From: Vicinamibacterales bacterium
GTDB taxonomy: Bacteria > Acidobacteriota > Vicinamibacteria > Vicinamibacterales > UBA8438
DNA: 64,000 nucleotides
Assembly: GCA_937766455.1 (NCBI GenBank)
Contig: CALLXD010000066.1
Coordinates: 1 to 64,000, forward strand
Reading direction: 5' to 3'
Below, piece by piece: positions 57,376 to 64,000 of the stretch. The first letter of the stretch is position 1; each line of letters starts with the position of its first letter. Below the pieces are notes generated by a model. It had not been told where the DNA came from. It saw only the letters and a program-made list of their open reading frames with translations, and made no database searches. Both the position numbers and the translations under genes were made by a program.

Positions 57376-58584
57376 ATGGAGTTTCGCTGCAGACTCGGCA
57401 CCGACACGGGCGAGGTCATTGAGGAGATCCGTGTCGCAGACAGTGAGTCGACATTGCGGCAGGAGTTGGAGGCAAAGGGTCTCTACATTCTGTCGCTGAG
57501 CCGCAAGGGCGGCTGGTTCGGATCACGTCTGTCGTTGCCGAGGCGGCGACGGATCAAGACCCGAGAGTTCCTGGTGTTCAACCAGGAATTGGCGACTCTA
57601 CTCCGAGCAGGGCTGCCGCTGGTCCAGTCGCTCGATATCTTGCGCCAGCGAATAGACGACCCCGGTTTCCGGGCGATGCTCAACGACGTCCACGAACGCG
57701 TCCGGTCCGGCGCGGCGCTCTCGGAAGCGTTCGAGGCGCAAGGGTCTCTCATGCCCGGCATCTATACGGCGTCGCTCATGGCGGGCGAAAAAAGTGGCGG
57801 TCTTGAGGAAGTGATTCGACGGTACGTCGCCCACGTGAAGGTCGTCGCGGAGGTCAAGCGGAAGACGGTCTCGGCCCTGGTCTATCCGGTCATTCTCCTG
57901 TGCCTCTCGCTCGTCGTAGTGAGCATCATTGTGCTGCAAGTGGTGCCGGAATTTGAGGGTTTTTACCGCGGATTTGGAGCGGAACTCCCGCTTATTACCC
58001 GGATGATCGTGTCTCTGTCCGCGTTCTTTCGGACCTACTTCGCACTGCTCGCGCTGGGTCTCGTCGGTGCGGTCGTCGGTGGCTGGTACTGGATTCTTCA
58101 GCCAGGTCGGCTGGCGACGCTCGATCGGCTCATCCTCAAGGTGCCCGCGGTGGGTCACATTGCGGGACGGTTCGCGACATCGCAGCTCGCGCGGACACTC
58201 GCGACGTTGCTTGGTGGGGGGATCCCGCTCGTCAGTGCTATCGATCTGGCGTCCCGTGCGCTCGGGAATCGGTTCTTCGCAGAACAACTCAGCCTCGTCG
58301 GACAACGTGTGCGTGAAGGCGAGCCGCTGGCGTCATCGCTGGCCGCGCGGGGCGTGTTCCCGGGGGTGGCGATCAAAATGGTGGAGGTTGGTGAGTCAAC
58401 CGGTGCGTTGCAGGAGATGCTGACGAGCGTTGCGGACTTCTTTGACGAGGAGATTGACACGCAGCTCTCCCGGTTTGTCACGATCATCGAACCGGTGCTG
58501 CTGGTCATTATGGGCGTGGTCATCGCGGCGCTGCTCATTGCCCTGTACATGCCGTTGTTGCAGTTGGGATCCGTATTGTCATGA
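57376..58584 (+). CDS. Type II secretion/type IV pilus inner-membrane protein GspF/PilC
   Basis: This 402-residue platform protein has two T2SSF repeats: EFLVFNQELATLLRAGLPLV near residue 57 and RFATSQLARTLATLLGGGIP near 265. Each is followed by membrane helices (VILLCLSLVVVSIIVLQVVP; VLLVIMGVVIAALLIALYMP). It couples the ATPase to pseudopilus or pilus assembly. Its stop overlaps the gspE/pilB start (ATGA), so this is the first gene of a tightly coupled operon. Confidence 0.94.
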   Translation: MEFRCRLGTDTGEVIEEIRVADSESTLRQELEAKGLYILSLSRKGGWFGSRLSLPRRRRIKTREFLVFNQELATLLRAGLPLVQSLDILRQRIDDPGFRAMLNDVHERVRSGAALSEAFEAQGSLMPGIYTASLMAGEKSGGLEEVIRRYVAHVKVVAEVKRKTVSALVYPVILLCLSLVVVSIIVLQVVPEFEGFYRGFGAELPLITRMIVSLSAFFRTYFALLALGLVGAVVGGWYWILQPGRLATLDRLILKVPAVGHIAGRFATSQLARTLATLLGGGIPLVSAIDLASRALGNRFFAEQLSLVGQRVREGEPLASSLAARGVFPGVAIKMVEVGESTGALQEMLTSVADFFDEEIDTQLSRFVTIIEPVLLVIMGVVIAALLIALYMPLLQLGSVLS

Positions 58585-60263
58585 CGAACGACCCGCGTTC
58601 GAGCGTAGACGTCCAGTCCACGGCGGCCGGCGGGCCGGTGGAGCCGGAAGAGTTGTACGTCGGGGACCAGCCGACTGTGGACCACGCGGCGCAGGTCGCG
58701 CGGGCACGCCAGTTGGCGGCCCGGTACCGGCTGGATTTCGTCGACATGGATAGGTTCCGCATCGATGCCGAGCTCTTTCGCTCGATTCCCGCGGATCTGA
58801 TGCTCCGCTATGGCTTCGTGCCGCAACGCCGGGAAGGCGACTCCCTCGTGATCGTGGTGTCTGACCCGTCAGACCTGCCGATGATTGACGAGCTCACCCT
58901 CCTGCTGAATACGTCAATTCGCGTCACGGTCGGGACCTCGTCAGCCATCGAGGCGATTCTCAAAAAGAGCGAGGGCTCACAGCGGGTGCTCGACGAGGCG
59001 ACCGAGAGTTTCGAGCTGCAGATTCTTCACGACGACGAAGACGGTGAGGAGAACCTGACGGTTGAGCGGCTGACGAGCGATATCAGTCCCGTCATACGCT
59101 TGGTCGATTCGATGATCTACACCGCGCTTCAGCGTCGCGCCAGCGACATCCATATCGAGACGCAGGACGACGCCGTGTCGGTGAAATACCGGATCGACGG
59201 CACGTTGCAGTCAGCCATGCGCCCGGTCGACAAGCGGTTTCACAGCGCGATCCTGTCTCGGGTCAAAGTGATGGCTGAGTTGGATATCGCCGAAAAGCGA
59301 GTCCCCCAGGACGGCCGGTTCAAGGTGCGGGTGCCCGGTAAGACGATTGACTTCCGCGTGTCCGTGATGCCGACGGTCCACGGTGAGGATGCCGTGATCC
59401 GCATCTTGGACAAGGAGACGATCAGCGAACAATTCAGCGACCTGCGTCTCGACATCCTTGGGTTCGCCGAGTCGGAGTTGCGCCGTTTTCGTCGAGCCAT
59501 CATGGAGCCATACGGCATGGTCCTCGTGACGGGGCCGACCGGAAGCGGCAAGACCACCACGTTGTACGCGGCGCTGTCGGAGATTCACTCGCCCGAAGAC
59601 AAAATCGTCACCATCGAAGATCCCGTGGAGTATCAGCTGCGCGGTATTACTCAGATCCCGATCAATGAACGGAAGGGGCTCACGTTCGCTCGCGGTCTAC
59701 GCTCAATTCTCCGGCACGACCCAGACAAGATCATGGTAGGGGAGATTCGCGACTCGGAAACCGCGCAGATCGCGATCCAGTCGGCGCTCACCGGTCATCT
59801 TGTGTTCACCACGGTGCATGCCAACAACGTGCTCGACGTGCTGGGGCGGTTCTTGAACATGGGCGTCGAGGCGTATCAGTTCGTGTCGTCGCTCAACTGC
59901 GTCATGGCCCAGCGACTGGTGCGGATGATCTGCCCCGAGTGTCGGCGCCCGGCGACGGTGACTCGCGCGGCGCTGGAGGAGTCCGGGCTGGACCCCGACC
60001 TGGCGGATAGCCAGGAATTCTTCGAGGGCGCGGGGTGTATCGACTGCGGTGGCACCGGTTATCGCGGACGAACGGCCCTATGCGAGTTGCTCGATCTGAC
60101 CGATGAGATACGAGAGATGATTCTGGCCAAGGCCCCTGCGTCGGAGATCAAGCAGGTGATGCGGAACGAAGGGATGCGGTTTCTGCGGGACAGCGCGGTG
60201 GAGAAATTACTCTCCGGTCTGACGACTCTGCCTGAGATCAACAAGGTCACGTTCATAAAGTAG
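58581..60263 (+). CDS. Type II secretion/type IV pilus assembly ATPase GspE/PilB
   Basis: This 560-residue ATPase has an N-terminal MshEN/GspE_N domain (about 1-160) and a secretion-ATPase core: the Walker A VTGPTGSGKTTTLYAAL, the Asp box ITIEDPVEYQ-like KIVTIEDPVEYQLRGITQIP, the His box LVFTTVHANN, and a tetracysteine zinc site (CPECRRP ... CIDCGGTGYRGR). It powers extension of a pilus or pseudopilus. PilB and GspE cannot be separated on sequence alone. The following PilM-N-O-P genes favour a type IV pilus-like layout. Confidence 0.94.
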   Translation: MTNDPRSSVDVQSTAAGGPVEPEELYVGDQPTVDHAAQVARARQLAARYRLDFVDMDRFRIDAELFRSIPADLMLRYGFVPQRREGDSLVIVVSDPSDLPMIDELTLLLNTSIRVTVGTSSAIEAILKKSEGSQRVLDEATESFELQILHDDEDGEENLTVERLTSDISPVIRLVDSMIYTALQRRASDIHIETQDDAVSVKYRIDGTLQSAMRPVDKRFHSAILSRVKVMAELDIAEKRVPQDGRFKVRVPGKTIDFRVSVMPTVHGEDAVIRILDKETISEQFSDLRLDILGFAESELRRFRRAIMEPYGMVLVTGPTGSGKTTTLYAALSEIHSPEDKIVTIEDPVEYQLRGITQIPINERKGLTFARGLRSILRHDPDKIMVGEIRDSETAQIAIQSALTGHLVFTTVHANNVLDVLGRFLNMGVEAYQFVSSLNCVMAQRLVRMICPECRRPATVTRAALEESGLDPDLADSQEFFEGAGCIDCGGTGYRGRTALCELLDLTDEIREMILAKAPASEIKQVMRNEGMRFLRDSAVEKLLSGLTTLPEINKVTFIK

Positions 60264-60273
60264 GCCACCCACC

Positions 60274-61245
60274 ATGGCGTTTCTCCCCCAGGTCAGCCGC
60301 TTGTTCGCGCCTCGCCCTCCCGCGGTCAGCATCGAGATCGCGGCCGACCGCGTCACCGGCGTGGCGTTGGGGCGCGGGCGCGCCGCCGCAGTGGCCGCGG
60401 TCGTCACGGAGCCGATACCCGGGGGCGCATTGGTGCCGGCGGCGAATGCGTCCAACGTCCTGGACGGGGCCGCGGTCACGGATGCCGTCAAGCAGGTCTT
60501 GCGGAAGCTTCCCGGCAACCCGACGAGAGTCGGGCTCGTCGTGCCAGATAGCGCTGCCAAGGTCTCGCTGCTGACGTTTGAGCACGTGCCGGCCAAGGCC
60601 GCGGATCTCGATCAGCTGGTGCGATGGCAGGCGAGAAAAACCGCGCCGTTTCGCATCGAAGACACGCAAGTGACGTATTCCGCCAGTACGGCGCTCGCCG
60701 ACGGCGGCCGCGAATTCGTGGTCAGCCTGATGCGGCGGGATATCGTCGAAGAGTACGAGCGCGTGTGTCTCGACGCTGGCGGGCATCCCGGCGTGGTGGA
60801 CCTGGCGAGTTTCAGCCAATTGAATGCCATTCTGTCCGAGGGCACGGGAGGCGAGGAGGACTGGCTGCTGATCCATGTCGCGCAGGGATACAGCACCGTC
60901 GCTGTGGTGCGCCACGGCCTGGTCATCCTGTTTCGCAACCGGCCTGCTGAAGCCGACAGCAATCTCGCGGACCTGGTACATCAAACGACTATGTACTACG
61001 AAGACCGGCTTGCCGGGACGGGCTTCGGTCGCGTCTTCCTCGCCGCGAGCGCAGCCAATACGTCCCCGGAGAGCGCTGCGGCGCTGCGCGATTCGCTCGA
61101 ATCGCGGCTCGGCGTCACGGTCAATCCGATTCGGCTCGCGCGCGGCAACGAGAGCGTCAGTGGCGGCGGCACGCACCCCGATCTGCTGGCCGCGCCGCTC
61201 GGCCTGCTATTGCGCGAGCACTCGCTGTCCGAGAAACAGGTATAG
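60274..61245 (+). CDS. PilM-like actin-fold assembly protein
   Basis: This 323-residue cytoplasmic protein has the ASKHA-fold of PilM/GspL: the N-terminal strand SIEIAADRVTGVALGRGR, then AAKAADLDQLVRWQARKTAP-like KAADLDQLVRWQARKTAPFR, and the phosphate-loop-like IHVAQGYSTVAVVRHG. It normally binds the N-terminal tail of PilN. It follows the ATPase after ten bases. Confidence 0.85.
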   Translation: MAFLPQVSRLFAPRPPAVSIEIAADRVTGVALGRGRAAAVAAVVTEPIPGGALVPAANASNVLDGAAVTDAVKQVLRKLPGNPTRVGLVVPDSAAKVSLLTFEHVPAKAADLDQLVRWQARKTAPFRIEDTQVTYSASTALADGGREFVVSLMRRDIVEEYERVCLDAGGHPGVVDLASFSQLNAILSEGTGGEEDWLLIHVAQGYSTVAVVRHGLVILFRNRPAEADSNLADLVHQTTMYYEDRLAGTGFGRVFLAASAANTSPESAAALRDSLESRLGVTVNPIRLARGNESVSGGGTHPDLLAAPLGLLLREHSLSEKQV

Positions 61246-61319
61246 GACCCCGCCGTGCCGGCCGCTCCGGCGGACTGGTTGTGGGATTTCCCAGGGTCCC
61301 AGAGGCGCGAACCCGCATC

Positions 61320-62042
61320 ATGCTGCGTACCAACCTTGCGACCAGACCGTTCTACAACGAGCGGGCCGTGTATCTCGTACTGGGAGCCCTGGCGCTGGTC
61401 GGGCTGGCGGTGCTGGCGAGCCTCGTCGTGCGCGTCATGGATTTGTCGGCACGGAATACCGAATTGTCTGCACGAGCGGAGCAGGCCGAAGGGGAGCGAG
61501 CGGAGCTATCGGCACGCACGATGGAGGTGCAGGATGGCGTGAGTGCCGTTGCCCTGGAGGAGGTGGCGGTGGCCGCCAGAGAGGCCAATACGCTGATCGA
61601 CCAGCGCGTATTCTCCTGGACGCAATTCTTCAATCGCATAGAAACAACGTTACCGCCGGATGTGATGGTGACGCTGGTTCGGCCCGACATCGCACCGGGG
61701 TCGGTCGAGGTCACGATGGGGGTGGTCGGGCGCGATTTGGGCGCGATCACACACTTCATTGGGGCGCTCGAGGAATCTGGCGCGTTCTCCAGAGTGCTCA
61801 ATCAGACGGCTGAGCTGACCGACGGGGATATGTATCAGGCCGTGCTGCGAGGGCGCTATCTGCAGGAGGACGGACCCGACCTGGGAGACGCCACCGAGGG
61901 AGCTGCAGCCGTGATCGACCGCGATGCGGACGGCGCGTCTGAGTCGGATCCGTCGGGGGAGAGCCCGGACGCTGCCACTGAGCCGGACGCGTCTGACCCA
62001 GGTGCCGCCCAGGTGCCGCCCGGCGGCGGAGCTCGCCCATGA
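61320..62042 (+). CDS. PilN-like inner-membrane assembly protein
   Basis: This 240-residue protein starts MLRTNLATRPFYNERAVYLV, the PilN-type motif for PilM docking. A membrane helix (LVLGALALVGLAVLASLVVR), a coiled coil (LSARNTELSARAEQAEGERA) and a ferredoxin-like periplasmic domain (LPPDVMVTLVRPDIAPGSVE) follow. The last 45 residues are acidic and disordered. Its stop overlaps the pilO-like gene (ATGA). Confidence 0.85.
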   Translation: MLRTNLATRPFYNERAVYLVLGALALVGLAVLASLVVRVMDLSARNTELSARAEQAEGERAELSARTMEVQDGVSAVALEEVAVAAREANTLIDQRVFSWTQFFNRIETTLPPDVMVTLVRPDIAPGSVEVTMGVVGRDLGAITHFIGALEESGAFSRVLNQTAELTDGDMYQAVLRGRYLQEDGPDLGDATEGAAAVIDRDADGASESDPSGESPDAATEPDASDPGAAQVPPGGGARP

Positions 62043-62617
62043 GCCTCTATCAGAGAGTCCTCAGTGAGAAGCGCGCCCTCCTGACGGTGGTGGCCGTGAT
62101 CCTGTTGGTTGACATCGGCTTGTACGCCTTCGCCGTCTACCCCTGGTCCAACAAGTTGGCGGGGGCGGAGCGCCGCATGGCGAGCGCGAGTAGCCAATTG
62201 ACCGCGGTGACGGGCGCTTTTGCCGCTGCGAGTGAGGCGAATTCAAGTAAATCGCTAGCCAGTAGTCAGTTAGAGCGATTCTACGGTGAGGTGCTCCCTC
62301 ACGATCTCGCCGAGGCGAGGGGGCTGTTCTCACCATATCTCGACAATTTGGCCGAAGAGACGAATCTTGTGCTGGAGCGCAGGACCAGTGTTGCCGACAA
62401 GGAGAGAGACAGTTCGCTGGCGAGCCTTCGCAGCACGATGGTCCTGGCCGGCGAGTATGAAGACATCCGTGAATTCATCTATCTCCTGGAGACGGCACCG
62501 GAGTTCATCCTGATTGAGTCCGTGGTGCTCGGTCAGGGCAACGGCTCGGACGACGAGTTGGTGCTGACCCTGGGCGTGGTCACCTACTACCGGGAAGGAC
62601 CGGATGAGGGGGCGTAG
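62039..62617 (+). CDS. PilO/GspM-like inner-membrane assembly protein
   Basis: This 192-residue bitopic protein has one helix near residue 25 (LLTVVAVILLVDIGLYAFAV), a coiled coil (KLAGAERRMASASSQLTAVT) and a ferredoxin-like domain (LVLAGEYEDIREFIYLLETA-like MVLAGEYEDIREFIYLLETA). It pairs with PilN in the alignment subcomplex. It overlaps both neighbours. Confidence 0.83.
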   Translation: MSLYQRVLSEKRALLTVVAVILLVDIGLYAFAVYPWSNKLAGAERRMASASSQLTAVTGAFAAASEANSSKSLASSQLERFYGEVLPHDLAEARGLFSPYLDNLAEETNLVLERRTSVADKERDSSLASLRSTMVLAGEYEDIREFIYLLETAPEFILIESVVLGQGNGSDDELVLTLGVVTYYREGPDEGA

Positions 62618-63215
62618 CGCGCGCCCTGTGCGAAGAGTGCTGAGCGTCGGCGCTGCGGTGTTCGTCATGGGGTGTGGCGTGAGTCCCAACCCGGGCGCGA
62701 CGCAACCGATGGGCTCTACCGGGGCGAACCGGGTCCCGGACGCAAGTGACAGACCGATTGGACAAGACGCGGACGGCGCCGTGCAGTCACTGCGCCTCGA
62801 CGACATGGACATTGAGCGAGCAGACCCGACGTCCGAGCGACGCAATCCGTTCCGGTTCGGTGCGGCGAGCACGAGACCGTCGCTTGCGGCGCCACCCGGC
62901 GCTGCACCTTCACCGCCGGCGGTTCGCAGTGACCTGTTGGCTCGTGACGATGTACCCGTTGTTGCCCCATCCAGTGGGGTGACGGGGTCGGCTGCCATTA
63001 TTCCGCTGACGTTCATGGGGTTTATGGAGAGCCCCGGCGTCGAGGGGCGAGTCGTGGTGTTGAGTGACGGCGACGACGTGTTTCACGGACGGCGCGGTGA
63101 CGTAATCGATGGGCGATATCGCATCCTCGCTATGGGTCTCGAATCAGTGGAGTTGGAGCGCATCGACGGCGGGGGCCAGGCCACGTTGAGCCTGCCCAAC
63201 GACGCGTCAGATTGA
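62604..63215 (+). CDS. PilP-like lipoprotein
   Basis: This 203-residue protein has a lipobox (AAVFVMGCG), a long Pro/Ala/Ser-rich linker, the PilP-type ERRNPFRFG motif and a C-terminal beta domain (IIPLTFMGFMESPGVEGRVV; GDVIDGRYRILAMGLESVEL) like PilP/GspC homology regions, which contact the secretin. The frame overlaps the pilO-like gene by 14 bases. The expected secretin gene should follow, but only its tail is present. Confidence 0.82.
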   Translation: MRGRSARPVRRVLSVGAAVFVMGCGVSPNPGATQPMGSTGANRVPDASDRPIGQDADGAVQSLRLDDMDIERADPTSERRNPFRFGAASTRPSLAAPPGAAPSPPAVRSDLLARDDVPVVAPSSGVTGSAAIIPLTFMGFMESPGVEGRVVVLSDGDDVFHGRRGDVIDGRYRILAMGLESVELERIDGGGQATLSLPNDASD

Positions 63216-63723
63216 TCCTGTACCCCCGGCCGCGGTCGAGCCAGATCTGCCGGAGGCTGCGGAAGCGCCCGATCCGGACGGGGCGGCGGGGCGCGCGGAC
63301 CCATTGCCCGCGGCGCGTGTGCTCGTGCCCCCCCCTGGCGCGCAGTTCCGGGTCGGCAGCGGACCCTACACGGTCCCGGTGTCCATCAGCGGCGCCTCGC
63401 AACTGTCCACGGTCTCGCTCACGGTGACCTTCGACCCGAGTGTCCTGCGCGTGCGCACCGTCCAGGAGGGCGGTTTCATGCGTCAGGGCGGAGCCCAGGT
63501 AAGCTTCACGCAGCAAGTCGATGCTGAGGCAGGACTCATTCGATTCACCTCGACACGCGACGACGACAGTACGGGTGCAGCGGGAGCGGGGCTCCTGGCG
63601 GCGGTGTCGTTCGACACCGTGGGACCAGGGTCGGTTACACTCGATGTCAACGGCACCGCGGCGACTCCGGGGGGGGCCCCGCTGACGCTGGAATTCTCCA
63701 CCTCGACGGTGACCGTGCAGTGA
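63190..63723 (+). pseudogene. C-terminal cohesin-like tail of a missing secretin (GspD/PilQ)
   Basis: The open frame 63190-63723 has no ATG/GTG at its beginning. It reads a Pro/Ala linker (DPVPPAAVEPDLPEAAEAPD) and then a cohesin-like domain (YTVPVSISGASQLSTVSLTV, FDPSVLRVRTVQEGGFMRQG, VSFDTVGPGSVTLDVNGTAA). In acidobacterial pilus/secretion operons this domain forms the end of the secretin. Here about 600 upstream residues (N-domains and the secretin beta-barrel) are absent between PilP and this tail. A TTG at 63304 could start a short separate protein, but no signal peptide is seen. Confidence 0.7.
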
Positions 63724-63730
63724 TCCCACG

Positions 63731-64000
63731 ATGGGTGCTACGCGACCTACTGCCTCACGACCGCCGCGTCGACATCGAATTCTGGCCGTCAGCGGTTTCA
63801 GTTTCATAGAGTTGTTGGTGGTCAGCGCCATGCTGGCTGTGCTGGCATCGGCGGTTCTGCCACTGAGCAGAGTGACGATGCAGCGTCAGCGCGAGGCGAC
63901 GCTACGGCGTGGCCTGCGTGACCTCCGCATCGCGATCGATCAGTACAAAGATGCGGTCACGTTGCAGCAGATCGGTGGGAACAACGTAAGGGCTGGGAGC
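63731..64000 (+). CDS. Type II secretion/type IV prepilin (partial, runs off the window)
   Basis: The first 90 codons from ATG 63731 give a basic leader (MGATRPTASRPPRRHR) and the class-III prepilin signal SGFSFIELLVVSAMLAVLAS with Glu at +5 of the mature chain. They continue RQREATLRRGLRDLRIAIDQ, typical of GspG/PilE-like major pilins. The gene lacks its 3' end here. It is the next gene of the same operon. Confidence 0.85.
   Translation, partial: MGATRPTASRPPRRHRILAVSGFSFIELLVVSAMLAVLASAVLPLSRVTMQRQREATLRRGLRDLRIAIDQYKDAVTLQQIGGNNVRAGS

Overview
The window is 64 kb of GC-rich bacterial chromosome. It most resembles an uncultured acidobacterium (Acidobacteriota, probably Vicinamibacteria-like). 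That placement is inferred from gene content: a DUF5916 outer-membrane protein, a DUF1501 Tat protein, a secreted 'PDLQGVW' protein, a fossil of the characteristic Ser/Thr-kinase start 'GPYTI..GGMG', an M2 peptidyl-dipeptidase, a PQQ dehydrogenase and a GspF-GspE-PilMNOP secretion/pilus operon. No rRNA gene, CRISPR array, transposase or phage gene was seen. The only RNA gene found is an initiator tRNA-fMet.

Layout. 1-5 kb: ammonium transporter and PII protein, a long acyl-CoA dehydrogenase, tRNA-fMet, an FtsB-like protein and CutA. 5-13 kb: a HAMP-SpoIIE phosphatase, an unusual DUF2007-RNase III fusion, a P-loop ATPase, purA and an M2 peptidase lipoprotein. 13-18.4 kb: a STAS-lactate permease-cupin operon facing alanine dehydrogenase-Rieske, then a metallo-beta-lactamase-fold hydrolase. 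18.4-22.4 kb: a DUF457 membrane protein, a ComEA-like protein, a pseudopilin, a PilZ protein and a bacterial enhancer-binding-type regulator with a degenerate GAFTGA loop. 22.5-33.4 kb: an accessory, secretion-rich stretch with DUF5916, a methyltransferase, a kinase fossil, an NHL propeller, a secreted protein of unknown function, cytochrome c, a PQQ dehydrogenase, an M20 peptidase and a second MBL hydrolase. 33.7-46 kb: housekeeping genes gcvT-gcvH-gcvP, nnr, tsaE, guaB, secA and an M23 peptidase. 46-51.4 kb: a patchy region with two copies of a palindromic repeat, two paralogous small basic proteins, DUF1501, DUF368 and a lectin-like protein. 51.5-55.4 kb: comM/yifB and a two-gene bacterial microcompartment locus (shell hexamer plus acylating aldehyde dehydrogenase). 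55.5-64 kb: a lipoprotein, a lytic transglycosylase and the secretion/pilus operon, in which the secretin gene is reduced to its C-terminal cohesin-like tail.

How genes work together. AmtB and GlnK form the usual ammonium-uptake pair. Lactate permease and alanine dehydrogenase suggest pyruvate-linked carbon and nitrogen handling. GcvTHP carries the glycine-cleavage enzymes except the shared L-protein. The BMC shell protein and aldehyde dehydrogenase imply an encapsulated aldehyde pathway whose other parts must lie elsewhere. Cytochrome c and the PQQ dehydrogenase form a periplasmic oxidation module.

Sequence quality matters here. At least seven genes carry single-base frame breaks, most of them in C/G homopolymers (lctP twice, the STAS gene, ald, the DUF5916 gene, the DUF1501 gene and one small paralogue). 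secA is broken many times within about 1.2 kb. Consensus errors in a long-read or metagenome assembly explain this better than decay of essential genes, so frame-broken genes are annotated as CDS with the break stated.
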